Shown one piece after another: positions 1-8,700 of a stretch of 64,000 nucleotides of DNA. The number at the start of each line of letters is the position of its first letter. The stretch's first letter is position 1. The stretch is from JAIVGV01 sp036389335 (GTDB lineage: Bacteria > Acidobacteriota > Blastocatellia > Pyrinomonadales > Pyrinomonadaceae), in assembly GCA_036389335.1 (NCBI GenBank), contig DASVQC010000082.1:1-64000 (forward strand), in the 5' to 3' direction. The notes under the pieces were generated by a model. It was not told the DNA's origin. It did no database searches and saw nothing but the letters and a program-made list of their open reading frames with translations. The position numbers and the translations under genes were made by a program.

Positions 1-60
1 AAGAACTCAGTCTTCCTCTGCGCCCCCTCCCGCTTGCCTCTGCCCCCCTGCGCTGAATCT
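1..60. repeat. Partial intergenic palindrome arm at the window edge
   Basis: The first bases carry runs such as CTCTGCGCCCCCTCCCGC and CTCTGCCCCCCTGCGCTG. They resemble one arm of the CTCTGTG/CTCCGTG-type palindromes seen complete at 2291-2388, 5399-5494, 29909-30006 and 38521-38615. The other arm would lie outside the window, so this is only a partial assignment. Confidence 0.35.
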
Positions 61-118
61 CTCGCCCGCCACACACCGGGTCGAGCCGTACTGCCGCCGG
101 AATTATTCCCGGAAAGCG

Positions 119-157
119 GATCGGGCTGACGCCCCCCCCCCGGACGCCAGCCCGATC
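119..157 (-). terminator. Hairpin downstream of the first PEP-CTERM gene
   Basis: GATCGGGCTG at 119-128 pairs perfectly with CAGCCCGATC at 148-157 around a C-rich loop. It lies about 45 bases past the stop of the minus-strand gene at 202-879. There is no clean T tract on the minus strand after the stem, so it may be a transcript-end stabiliser and not an intrinsic terminator. Confidence 0.4.
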
Positions 158-201
158 TTCCACCCCCACTTGCCCGGAGGAATTTTTTCCCGACGCGCCC
201 C

Positions 202-879
202 CTAAGCGCGACGGCGTCTGCGCGCCGCGCCGACCGCGCCCGCGAGCCCCGTGCCGAGCAGCAGGACGGACGCCGGTTCGGGCGTCGCCGCGGCGGTCTG
301 CTGCGACGCCGCCGAGACCGTGCCGGTCAGCGCCCTCGTGAAGTTCGGCGTGATGCCGTTCACGTCGTTGACGGTCAGCGTGAACGCGCCGGTCGAGCCG
401 TCGGCCATCGTGTAGGTGAAGGTCTGGACGGGGTTGTCGAACTTGACGTTGATGCTGTAGCTATCGACGAGCGGCGTGTTGACGACCGTGCCGGTCAGCG
501 TCGCCGTGAACGTCGCCGTCTGCCCGCCCACGAGGCCGGTCGGGGCGTCGAAGGTGATGACGAGCGTGAAGTGGCTGCCGGTGTAAGAGTCGAGCGTCGG
601 ATCGGCGGGCGGCGTGAGGAAGAACGATCCGAGCGCGAGCGTCGCGGAGCCGCCCGCGGTCGTCTGGTTGAACGCGCCCGTGTTGAAGGTCAAGTCCATC
701 AGGGACGAGCCCGTGTTCGTGCCGAGCGCGTCGGCGAAGCCGCCGGCGGTCGAGCCCGCGAGCGTCACCTCGTCGGCGCGCGCCGACGGCGCGAACGCGA
801 GCGTCAGGCAGCAGAAGCCGAGCGCGGCGAGCAAGCTCTTCGCCTTCCGCCCCGCGAAGTTTGGCTTGGAAGTTTTCAT
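202..879 (-). CDS. PEP-CTERM sorting domain protein
   Basis: A 225-residue secreted protein of unknown function. It has an N-terminal signal peptide (hydrophobic stretch about residues 15-35, ending in a typical ARADE cleavage region). The middle is rich in Thr, Gly, Asp and Asn and looks beta-stranded, as in extracellular proteins. The C-terminus is a textbook PEP-CTERM signal: TPEPAS, a hydrophobic segment (VLLLGTGLAGAVGAA) and an Arg cluster RRRRR. In other bacteria this signal is recognised by an exosortase for cell-surface or exopolysaccharide-associated sorting; no exosortase gene is in this window. A second PEP-CTERM gene on the same strand lies about 440 bases upstream (1318-2073), with a small zinc-finger protein between. 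The middle domain was not recognised. Confidence 0.9.
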   Translation of the reverse strand: MKTSKPNFAGRKAKSLLAALGFCCLTLAFAPSARADEVTLAGSTAGGFADALGTNTGSSLMDLTFNTGAFNQTTAGGSATLALGSFFLTPPADPTLDSYTGSHFTLVITFDAPTGLVGGQTATFTATLTGTVVNTPLVDSYSINVKFDNPVQTFTYTMADGSTGAFTLTVNDVNGITPNFTRALTGTVSAASQQTAAATPEPASVLLLGTGLAGAVGAARRRRRA

Positions 880-937
880 GTCTTTAACACCTGTCGGGTT
901 CGGGGTTCGTCGCGTGCGGCGCGCGCCGTTCGGCGCT

Positions 938-1216
938 TCACGCGGCGCGCAGGTTTTTGTAAGCCGCGACCGCGTTCATTTCCGCGAGGCGGCTCTCGGC
1001 GAAGAGTCGCAGCGCGAGCGGCATCTCGGGCGCGGGCGTCGCCGCGCGGGGTTCGACCGAGCGCGCGAGGAGCCGCGACTCCGCGCCGCAGAAGTCGCAC
1101 GAGCGCAGGTGCGCGGCGGCGGCCAAGCCGGGGAGCGGCGGGAGCGCGCCCGCGCCGTGCGCGCAGAGCACTTCCGACGAAGGGCAGTCGTGACGTTTGC
1201 CGAAGCGGGGCATCAT
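938..1216 (-). CDS. Small protein with HxxxCxxC zinc-binding motif
   Basis: A 92-residue protein read from the ATG at 1216, which is preceded by AAGGAG at a normal distance. The frame stays open further upstream, but that extension is Arg-rich and lacks a ribosome-binding site. The protein contains His36-x3-Cys40-x2-Cys43, the spacing of the ZAS zinc-binding motif of anti-sigma factors, plus Cys11 and Cys18. No membrane segment or signal peptide is visible, so it would be cytoplasmic. It lies between two PEP-CTERM genes on the same strand. It may be a ZAS-type regulator or a conserved small zinc protein; no sigma factor lies next to it. The motif is clear but the function is not. Confidence 0.65.
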   Translation of the reverse strand: MMPRFGKRHDCPSSEVLCAHGAGALPPLPGLAAAAHLRSCDFCGAESRLLARSVEPRAATPAPEMPLALRLFAESRLAEMNAVAAYKNLRAA

Positions 1217-1317
1217 CTTTCTCCTTGGCCGTCCGGGCCATCTCCGGTCGGGGCGCTGGCCGTTTCCGCGGGCGCGGCGGGGCAACGTGCCGCGCCCACG
1301 AAATCACGCGACGACAC

Positions 1318-2073
1318 TTACGCGGCGTCCGCCCCGGCGGCCCTGCGGCGCTTGCGCGCGACGGAGGCCACGCCCGCGAGCCCCGTGCCGAAGAGGAGCA
1401 TCGTCGCGGGCTCGGGCGTCGCGGCGGTCGGAGCCTGCGCCGTGAAGCGGAAATTGTCAATATCGGGCTGGCCGCCGGAGAGCGTCGAGATGGCGATGGA
1501 CGCGATGTCAGCCGGTATGTCGTTGACGCCGAAGAAGAGGAAGCTGGTGAAGCTCGGGTTGGGCGTCAGGAAAGTGTAAGTCATGTTGTTCACGTCCGTC
1601 ACGGTGACGGTGTAAGCCCCGGCTGACGCGCCCATCACCTGCGTGCCGTTGCTCGCCTTGATGTCGAAGCCGAACGAGGTGACGTGCGAGCCGGGATCGA
1701 ACGTGATGCTCAGCGTGTTCACGTTGAAGACGTCGCCGCTCGTGACGTTGACGGTGAGCGCGTTGTTGCCGACGGCGATGCCGTTCTGCCCGACGCCCGT
1801 GCCGGTGCCGGCGATGACGCCGACGCCGTTGTTCGGTCCCGCGGGGCCCGCGAAGTTGAAACTCACGGGCATGCCGAGGACGGTGACGGACGTGCCGTAG
1901 CCCGCGCCGTTCGGGTTGTTGACGGTGAAGCCGGACTGGAAATCGACGAGCGCGGTCGCGTTGGACAACGACGCATCGGCGACCACGAGGGGCGCGGCTT
2001 TCGCGTTGGTGGCGGCGAGGCTGAGTGCGAAGAGGGCTGCTGCGGCCAGAGCCGGTTTGCTGAAGCGGAACAT
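1318..2073 (-). CDS. PEP-CTERM sorting domain protein
   Basis: A 251-residue secreted protein with a signal peptide (MFRFSKPALAAAALFALS, cleavage near ATNAKA) and a C-terminal PEP-CTERM signal: TPEPAT, a hydrophobic run (MLLFGTGLAGVASVA) and RKRRR. The middle, about residues 30-215, has alternating hydrophobic/Gly-Asn pattern and phrases such as ISTLSGGQPDIDNFRF. These resemble the beta-sandwich proteins often attached to PEP-CTERM tails, with the IDNFRF strand just before the tail. The start follows a GGAGATAAG sequence on the minus strand. Its tail matches that of the neighbour at 202-879 but the bodies do not look like close duplicates. The exact role is unknown. Confidence 0.9.
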   Translation of the reverse strand: MFRFSKPALAAAALFALSLAATNAKAAPLVVADASLSNATALVDFQSGFTVNNPNGAGYGTSVTVLGMPVSFNFAGPAGPNNGVGVIAGTGTGVGQNGIAVGNNALTVNVTSGDVFNVNTLSITFDPGSHVTSFGFDIKASNGTQVMGASAGAYTVTVTDVNNMTYTFLTPNPSFTSFLFFGVNDIPADIASIAISTLSGGQPDIDNFRFTAQAPTAATPEPATMLLFGTGLAGVASVARKRRRAAGADAA

Positions 2074-2206
2074 TTTCTTATCTCCTTGGTTCGGCGCGAT
2101 GCGCTCTCGTTAAGGGGCTAACGCCTCGGTCTGGGACGCCTTCAAAGACTTTGACTCGCGTCTTCGCTCCCGCGACCTTCACAATGCGCACAGGTTATGC
2201 GCCGGG

Positions 2207-2235
2207 CTTGAGGAATCCTTGAGGAATACTTGAGG
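2207..2235. promoter_or_regulatory. Triple CTTGAGG direct repeat with 11-bp spacing
   Basis: CTTGAGG begins at 2207, 2218 and 2229, so three copies recur at exactly 11-bp intervals, about 135 bases upstream of the PEP-CTERM gene that starts at 2073. Direct half-sites at one helical turn are typical of OmpR/PhoB-type response-regulator binding sites. A similar pair with the same spacing lies at 2722-2739. The regulatory role is inference. Confidence 0.4.
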
Positions 2236-2290
2236 CGGTCGCGCCGGGCGGGAAAGATGTTAAATCGGGTGGTGTCCTAAATTGATCTCT

Positions 2291-2388
2291 ACTCTGTGCC
2301 GCCTCCGTGAACTCCGTGCCTCTGTGGTGAGTGCTTCTGGCTCTTACCTCACCACAGAGACACAGAGGGCACGGAGGGCGCGCAGAGG
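2291..2388. repeat. Dispersed palindrome, CTCTGTG/CACAGAG family
   Basis: The left arm (2291-2331) and right arm (2348-2388) are near-complementary and built from short units such as CTCCGTG and CACAGAG. The sequence just after it (GGCTGAAACGAGGACA) reappears after the copy at 29909-30006 and, more diverged, after the copy at 5399-5494. That supports a true dispersed element and not chance low complexity. Confidence 0.7.
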
Positions 2389-2452
2389 AAGGCTGAAACG
2401 AGGACACTACCAAGCGGCGTGAGGTGCGGCGAGCCCGACCGTGAGAAAAGGC

Positions 2453-2490
2453 GCGAGCCGCCGGACGTCCCCCAACGTCCGGCGGCTCGC
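2453..2490. other. Perfect 16-bp hairpin
   Basis: GCGAGCCGCCGGACGT at 2453-2468 is the exact reverse complement of 2475-2490, with the six-base loop CCCCCA. No T tract follows on either strand. It may be a structured intergenic element or the residue of a palindromic repeat. Confidence 0.5.
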
Positions 2491-2721
2491 GTGCGTGGGC
2501 GGCGACGGCTGACACCCCCCTTATGCTGACGCGCATCAGTGGCAGGCGTCGCCTGAGACGGTCGCGGAAACGCCTTCTCGATTCCCACCCTGTGGCTCCG
2601 AGCCGGTGCCGAAAGTGGAGGAACGGCGTTCGTTGAAGTCTCTGCCCACGCAAACCTCGATTGCCTGCGAGGCGCGGGCGACTGGAGTCGCCCGCTTGAT
2701 GTGTGCATACTACGGAACAGA

Positions 2722-2739
2722 CTTGAGGAAAACTTGAGC
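2722..2739. promoter_or_regulatory. Second CTTGAG repeat pair with 11-bp spacing
   Basis: CTTGAGG at 2722 and CTTGAGC at 2733 repeat the motif and the 11-bp phase seen at 2207-2235. The pair is about 340 bases upstream of the FecR/DUF6600 gene. It is a candidate operator shared by the two divergent genes; this is inferred only from motif and spacing. Confidence 0.35.
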
Positions 2740-3078
2740 CGCGCGCCCGCACGGATTTTTGGCCCGACCCCTGTGGGCCGCGCCTTCGCCGCGGCCCACA
2801 CGATATAGTGCTTCGCCTGCACCATCTCGGTCGGCGCGAGGCGCGTGAACGCCATTTTTAGCGGGGAAAGTGGCAATCTCTCCCCCGCAATCTATTCGCA
2901 ACGTGCGGGCACGCCCCTTGCTCCGCACCCCGATCACCCAGACGGAAAATTACCTCGCAAAGAATTTCTCTCCGGGTGAAGAGAAAATTTTTCCCGAGAC
3001 CGGCTCGCCGACTCGCCTCCCCGGCGGGCGGCGGCGGAGTCACCGTCCCGCCCGGTCATAAACAGTAAGGAGCGTCCC

Positions 3079-5346
3079 ATGCGCTACAGAACTCTGCTCA
3101 CGTCCACCTTCTCTCTCTTGCTTCTACTCACGACCGCTCAGCTCTGCTCCGTGGCCGCCTTCGCCGCCGACGACGACACCGTCGCCGACGACGACTACGG
3201 CTACGAGGAGACGGCGCGCGTGGCGCGCGTCAGCCTGCTCGCGGGCGACGTGAGCCTGCGCCGCTCCGGCTCCGACAAGTGGGAGCGGGCCGCCCTGAAC
3301 ACGCCGCTCGTCGAGGGCGACCGGCTCGCCACGGGCGCGGGCGCGCGCGTCGAGATTCAGATCGACGCGCGCAACTTCGTCCGCCTCGGCGAGTACGCCA
3401 CGCTCGACATCGTCACGCTCCGCGGCGAAGGCGTCGCGCTGAGCCTGCCCGAAGGCACGGCCACCTTGAGGCTCGCGCGCTTCGAGAAAGATCGCGAGTA
3501 CTTCGAGATCGACGCGCCCGCCACCACCGTCGCCGCGCAGGAGAAGGGCCTCTACCGCCTCGACGTCGACCGCGACGGCAGGGTGCGCGTCTCCGTGCGC
3601 GAGGGGGGCCGCGCGCGGCTCTACTCGGAAAGCTCCGGCTTCACCCTGCGCGACGGACGCGCCGCCGAGACGGTCTTCCGCGACGGCTCGACCGAGGCCG
3701 ACTGGGAGTTCTCCGAGGTGCGCGCCTTCGACAGTTGGGACACGTGGGTGGACGAGCGCGAGCGGTACCTGCTCGCGCGCCTGCGCTACGACGACCGCGA
3801 GCGTTACTACGACCCGCAGGTCTTCGGCGGCGAAGAGCTCGACGCCTACGGCGACTGGGTGCAGACGCGCGACTACGGCTACGTCTGGCGTCCGCGCGCC
3901 ACCGTCGTCAACAACTATTACGACTGGGCCCCCTACCGCTACGGCCACTGGGACTGGTGCCCGCCTTACGGCTGGACGTGGGTCGGCGACGAGCCGTGGG
4001 GCTGGGCCCCTTACCACTACGGTCGCTGGGTCTACGTGGACAACTACTGGGGCTGGGCCCCGCGCGGCTACTACGGCTACAACCACCGCAGTTGGTGGCG
4101 GCCCGCGCTCGTCGCCTTCGTCAACCTCCACCTCTCGTTCGGCGATAGCGTCTGCTGGTACCCGCTCCCCTACCACCACTCCGATCCGCATTCTAACTTC
4201 TGGCGTCGCGCGCGCGACCACAACCGGATCGACGAGCGCAGGCGCGCCGAGCTGGCGAGCCTCAAGCACCTGAACCCGATCTACACGCACGCCGTCTCCG
4301 GCCTGCCCGCGCGCGACTTCGGCAAGGGCAACGTCCGCCCGCGTCCCACCGACTCGACCGACTCGAAGCTCGCGCTCTTGACCGATCCCGTGCGCGGTCG
4401 TCTCCCCGTCCGGCCCGTCGAGGGCGAGGGCGGGGCGGCGAACCTGCGCGACCGCCTGAGCGAGAGCAAGCGCGCCGCCATCGCCGCGCGCGATGGCGGC
4501 GCGGCGGGCGTCCCGACGCTGCGGGTCGCCGAGCGACCGACCGGCGCGTCCTCGCGCAAGCCCGGCGTCGCGCTCGACGAGACGCTGCGCCGCACGCGCA
4601 TCCGCGGCGACCGCGAGCCCGTCATCTCCAACGGCTCGAAAGGCGACCCGTTCAAGGGCCCGAAGGGCGGCTCGATCAAAGACCCGAACGGCGGCGACCC
4701 CGCGCGCCGCACGAGCGACGGCAACGTCGACGGCAACACGCGCGGCACGGGCGCGGTCGCCCGGCCCGCGCGACCGATCCGCGTGCCCGACTTAAGCAAC
4801 CCGAACGACGCGCGCGGCGAGAAGAACCGCGACGGCGATCCGAAGCACGCCGCACGGCCCGTCGGCCAGACGCCCGACCCCGACGACGCACGCCCGCGCG
4901 AGGGCGTCGGCGCGGGCGAGATGGAGCGCAGGACGAAGCCCGCCGAACGCGACCGGCACGACGGCGAGAGAAGGTCTTCGCCCTACGAGCGGCCCGCGCA
5001 GCCCGACGCGCGCGAGGCGCGGCCCGCGATGCCGGAGCGCAGCCGCGAGCGCCCCGACTACAACAACAAGCCCTCGCCCGTCGAGCGCAGAGAGCCGCCC
5101 GCCGAGCGCAGAGAGCCCGAGCGCCGCACGGAGCCCGCGCCGCGCTACGAGCGGCCCGACCCGCCGCGCCACGAAGAGCGGCCCGCGCCGCAGCGCGAGG
5201 AGCGTCCGTCGCCGCCCCCGCCGCGCGAAGAGCGCCACTCGTCGCCGCCCCCGCAGCGCGAGGAGAGGTCGCCCCCGCCGTCGAAGACCGAGCCCGCGCG
5301 CGAGTCCCCGAAGCCGACGCGTGATCGCCCGCCGGTCATGAACTGA
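3079..5346 (+). CDS. FecR-like domain and DUF6600 domain secreted protein
   Basis: A 755-residue exported protein. The ATG at 3079 follows AAGGAG at seven bases. Residues 1-30 form a signal peptide ending AAFAA. Residues about 45-140 form a FecR-like domain (AGDVSLRRSG, then LVEGDRLATGAGARVEI), a beta-rich fold found in FecR regulators and in many secreted proteins. Residues about 240-345 carry the aromatic repeats of DUF6600 (VWRP, YRYGHWDW, WGWAPYHYGRW, WGWAPRGYYG). The last 400 residues are low-complexity, dominated by Arg, Pro, Glu and Asp, with repeated REER/PPPP units, so probably disordered. There is no sigma factor or TonB receptor beside it, so it is probably not an iron-signalling FecR. 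Function unknown; a surface or envelope role is likely. Confidence 0.85.
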   Translation: MRYRTLLTSTFSLLLLLTTAQLCSVAAFAADDDTVADDDYGYEETARVARVSLLAGDVSLRRSGSDKWERAALNTPLVEGDRLATGAGARVEIQIDARNFVRLGEYATLDIVTLRGEGVALSLPEGTATLRLARFEKDREYFEIDAPATTVAAQEKGLYRLDVDRDGRVRVSVREGGRARLYSESSGFTLRDGRAAETVFRDGSTEADWEFSEVRAFDSWDTWVDERERYLLARLRYDDRERYYDPQVFGGEELDAYGDWVQTRDYGYVWRPRATVVNNYYDWAPYRYGHWDWCPPYGWTWVGDEPWGWAPYHYGRWVYVDNYWGWAPRGYYGYNHRSWWRPALVAFVNLHLSFGDSVCWYPLPYHHSDPHSNFWRRARDHNRIDERRRAELASLKHLNPIYTHAVSGLPARDFGKGNVRPRPTDSTDSKLALLTDPVRGRLPVRPVEGEGGAANLRDRLSESKRAAIAARDGGAAGVPTLRVAERPTGASSRKPGVALDETLRRTRIRGDREPVISNGSKGDPFKGPKGGSIKDPNGGDPARRTSDGNVDGNTRGTGAVARPARPIRVPDLSNPNDARGEKNRDGDPKHAARPVGQTPDPDDARPREGVGAGEMERRTKPAERDRHDGERRSSPYERPAQPDAREARPAMPERSRERPDYNNKPSPVERREPPAERREPERRTEPAPRYERPDPPRHEERPAPQREERPSPPPPREERHSSPPPQREERSPPPSKTEPARESPKPTRDRPPVMN

Positions 5347-5398
5347 GTCGGCGCGCTTCGCGTGTGGCCGTCGTCGGGCCGCGACGGCGGGACGGCGA

Positions 5399-5494
5399 CT
5401 CACCGCAGAGGCGCAGGGGGACGCGGAGGGCGCGCAGGGAAGAGAGGGTCTCCCTCTGTGCCCCCCCCGCGCCCTCTGCTCCCCTGCGGTGGAT
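5399..5494. repeat. Dispersed palindrome, CTCTGTG/CACAGAG family
   Basis: The left arm begins CTCACCGCAGAGGCGCAGG and the right arm ends CCCCTGCGGTGGATG; they pair imperfectly around a GGGTCTCCC-like centre. The flank GACTGAAGGGACAGT, a few bases further on, resembles the flanks of the copies at 2291 and 29909. It sits past the stop of the FecR/DUF6600 gene. Confidence 0.65.
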
Positions 5495-5536
5495 GACCTA
5501 CGAGAGACTGAAGGGACAGTTCTGAAAGCCGTGAGC

Positions 5537-5626
5537 TGTAAAAGCCGTGAACGGTAAACCGTGACGGGTGACAAGGAAGAACAAGTCTTTCTTGTCACCC
5601 GTTACCTGTCACCCGTCACGGCTTTA
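5537..5626. repeat. Dispersed palindrome, GTGACGGGTGAC family
   Basis: One arm carries AAAGCCGTGAACGG and GTGACGGGTGACAAG; the other carries CTTGTCACCC and GTCACGGCTTT, giving a long imperfect inverted repeat. The same short units occur in the palindrome at 14425-14573 and as a single arm at 43280-43318. Confidence 0.65.
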
Positions 5627-5653
5627 ATGTGTTTCTCTTACAGTTTCAGACGG

Positions 5654-5698
5654 AAGAAGCCGGGGCGCGTGCTCGCATCGCACGCGCCCCGGCTTCTT
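5654..5698 (-). terminator. Terminator hairpin of the large surface protein gene
   Basis: Bases 5654-5672 and 5680-5698 form a perfect 19-bp stem (AAGAAGCCGGGGCGCGTGC and its complement) with a seven-base loop, 20 bases past the stop of the minus-strand gene at 5720. On the minus strand the stem ends in CTTCTT, a weak T-rich tail. Confidence 0.65.
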
Positions 5699-5719
5699 GG
5701 CGTGACGTCGTACCGCCGA

Positions 5720-8700
5720 CTACTGCCGGACGTTGGGGCCGAAGCGGAGGAAGTACTCGTCCGAGTTGAGGAAGCCGTTGACCATGTCGCGCGGGTTGGC
5801 GCTCGTGGGCGGGTTGATCGTGTTGAGCCACGCGGTGTAGCCGCCCGGCTCCGGCGTGCGGCGCAGGTAGCCGTAGTACTGCATGGCGACGAAGGCGTGG
5901 TTGGTCTGGACGGCGTTGACCTCGCCGCTCTCGACGATGATGCGCAGGACTTCGGCGCGCGTCTTCGTCCCGGCGTCGAGCGCGGCGACGAGCGAGTTGC
6001 GCGTCTGGCCGGAGACCGGATCGGGGCTCGCGAGAGACGCCCCGACGTTCGCGAGCAGTTCGTCGACGAACTGCGCGTTCGACTTCGCGCCGTAGCGCGC
6101 GACGAAGGCCGGGCGCGTCACCCAGTCCTCGGCGAAGTTGAAGGTCTTGTCCACCCGCTCCTCGGTCGAGGAGCCGGTGATGCGCCTCATGTCGGAGACG
6201 ATCTCGTCGTACTGCGGCACGAAGTTCGGCGTCGCCTGCGAGCCGAAGGAGACTTTGTAGTAGAGGAAGACGAAGAAGCCCTTGACCCTGAACTCGTCCG
6301 AGCCGAAGAAGGCGGACGAGACCTTGATGCGGTCGCAGTTGGCCGACGGGTCGTTGTTGGGCCGGTTGAAGGGGTTCGGGCAGCCGTTGATGACCGCCGA
6401 CCACGGCTCGCCCGGCTCCGGCTCTCTGGAGAGGAAGTCGAGGTACTGCATCCGGATGAAGAGCGGCGTCTGGTTGATCGGGTTGAACGCCGACTGCACG
6501 GTGTCGTCGTCGACGATGGTGACGGTGGCGGTCTGCTGCGAGCCGGCGGCCGCGCCCTGCGGGTTCTGCAAGGCGATCTGGAACGACTCGTTGCCCTCGA
6601 CGTGCGTGTCGTTGATGAGCGGGATGGTGAACGTCTTGACGGTCTGGCCGATGTCGAAGGTCAGCGTGTCGAGGTTCGTCGAGTAGTCGCAGCGCGCGAG
6701 GGCCTTGCCGCGCTGCGCCGCCGGGGTGTCGGCGGGGTTGCACGGGATGGCCGTGAGGTCGTCGACGGTGCGGTACTCGACCGTCGCCGCGCCCGCCGAG
6801 TCGCCGATGCGCACGACCGTGATCGTGATCGACTTCGTCGCGTCGCCCTCGTTGACCGAGTAGGTCGCGTTGCTGAACTGCACCTGCGGCGTCGTCGCCG
6901 CCGCGGTCTGCGTCACGACGTAGGTTTTCGTGCCGACGACTATCGAGCCGGTGCGCGTCGCCGAGGTCGGGTTGGCGGCGACGGTGTAGCGCACGCGCCC
7001 CGTGCCCGCCGTCGCCGCGGTCGGCGAGTTGATCGTGATCCACGGCGTCGTCGTCGTTGCCGTCCACGAGCAAGACCCGGCGGGGAAGACGGTGAAGCGG
7101 CCCGTGCCGCCGCCCTGCGTGAAGGGCTGGACGGGCGGGTAGATCGTCACGTCGCAGGCGGGGGTGCCCGCGCCCTGCGTGACGGTGAAGGTCTGAGTGC
7201 CGACGGTGATCGTGCCCGCGCGCTGCGCGCCGGTGTTGGCCGCCACCGTGTAGGTGAGCGTGCCCGCGCCCGCGCCGTCGACGGTCGCCGCGGGCGACGT
7301 GATGAAGGCGGCGTTGCTCGCGACGGACGGGGCGGCGCAGCCCGCCTGCGTCGTGAAGTTGTCGGTGAAGGTGCCGCCGCCCGCGCCGACCGTGCGGCCC
7401 GCGGCGGTGAGCGCGTAGGTGCAGGCCGCCTGCCCGCCCGTCAGCGTGAGCGTGTAAGGGCCCGTCAAGCCGATGACGGACGAGTTGGCGTAGATCGTGT
7501 AGGTGCCGCTCACGGGCAGCACGCCGGTGAACGTCGGCTTGTCGGACGACGGGATGTGGGCGTTGGCGCCGCCGCCGTGATTGTCGTCGAACGCGAGTTC
7601 CGACCCGCCCGGCGCGAGCAGGAAGAGGTAAGTGTCGAAGGCCGACGAGGTCATCGTGATGCTGACGTTCTGCCCCGCCGTGCCGTTGAAGGTGTAGGTG
7701 TCGATGAAGGAGCCGTCGGCGGGCAGGCGGCAGTCGGTCGTCGCGAGATCGCCGTTGACGGGCGTGCCGGGCGTGATCGCGGTCGCGGGGCAACTGCTCG
7801 CGCCGAGTTCCAGAAAGATCGTGTAGCTGCCCGTGGCCGAGGCGGCGAGGGAGTTGGCGACGACGCGGTAGGTGCCCGTCTGCGGCAGCCGCGCGAGCAC
7901 GCCGCCGCCGCCCGCCGGGATGCGCGCGTTGGTGCCGCCCGCGCCGTTGTCGTTGCGCGCCAACTCGTCGCCGTCGGGGCCGACGAGGAAGAGGAAGTTG
8001 TCGAACGCCGAGCTCATCGCGACGGCGACCTGCTGCCCCGCCGTGCCGTTGAAGGTGAACACGTCGATGAACGAGCCGTCGTCGAGCGAGCAGTCGGTGG
8101 TGGCGAGCGTGCCCGTGGCCGTCACGACGCTGCCCGCGGAGGGCGTCATCTGAACCAGCGTGGGCGTGCAGACCGGGCGGCTCACGACGCTGAGCGTGTA
8201 GCTGCCGGTCTGGCCGGAGGCGAAGGAGTTGGCGATGATGGTGTAGGTTCCGGTCGTCGGGAGCGTGATGGAGATGCGCGCGTCGGTTCCCTTGACCCCG
8301 TTGCCGGTGTCGTCGTCCTGAATGGTGTTGTCGCTGAGGGCCGTCTCGCCGGGCTGCATCAGGTAGAGGTAGGCGTCGACCTGTGACGAGGCCATCGTGA
8401 TGTTGACCTGCTGCCCGGCGGTGCCGCTGAAGGTGTAGGCGTCGAAGAAGGAGCCGTCGCCGAGCGTGCAGTCGCCCGTGGCCAGCGTGCCGTTGACCGT
8501 CTGGTTGGCGGCGATGGTGGAGTCGGGGTTGGCGCAGCCGAGCGCCAGCGGGGCGACTTCGCCGCCCGCGCCCGCAGCCCACTTCGCGCCGCCTTCCTTG
8601 ACCTTCGCGCGGCTCGCCCCGGCGGGCGAGACCTTCGCCGAGCCCGCGACCGTGCCGGGCAGCAGCTTGGACGGCCCGCCCGACTTCTGCTGCGCCGACG

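Larger units (their letters stand above)
2074..3078. other. One-kilobase gene-free stretch rich in repeats and hairpins
   Basis: No convincing gene was found here; the short open frames have no ribosome-binding site and Arg-rich compositions. It holds the CTTGAGG direct repeats at 2207-2235 and 2722-2739, a CTCTGTG-type palindrome at 2291-2388, a perfect hairpin at 2453-2490 and another at 2772-2800. It ends with the AAGGAG ribosome-binding site of the gene at 3079. It separates a minus-strand gene from a plus-strand gene, so both promoters must lie in it. Confidence 0.7.
5347..5653. other. Gene-free interval with two palindromic elements
   Basis: The stretch between the convergent genes holds a CTCTGTG-type palindrome at 5399-5494 and a GTGACGGGTGAC-type palindrome at 5537-5626, and leads into the terminator at 5654-5698. 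No gene is visible. Confidence 0.65.

Noticed and set aside
2870..3061. A 63-codon frame just before the FecR/DUF6600 gene
   Set aside because: No ribosome-binding site, no motif, and composition typical of an upstream noncoding region.
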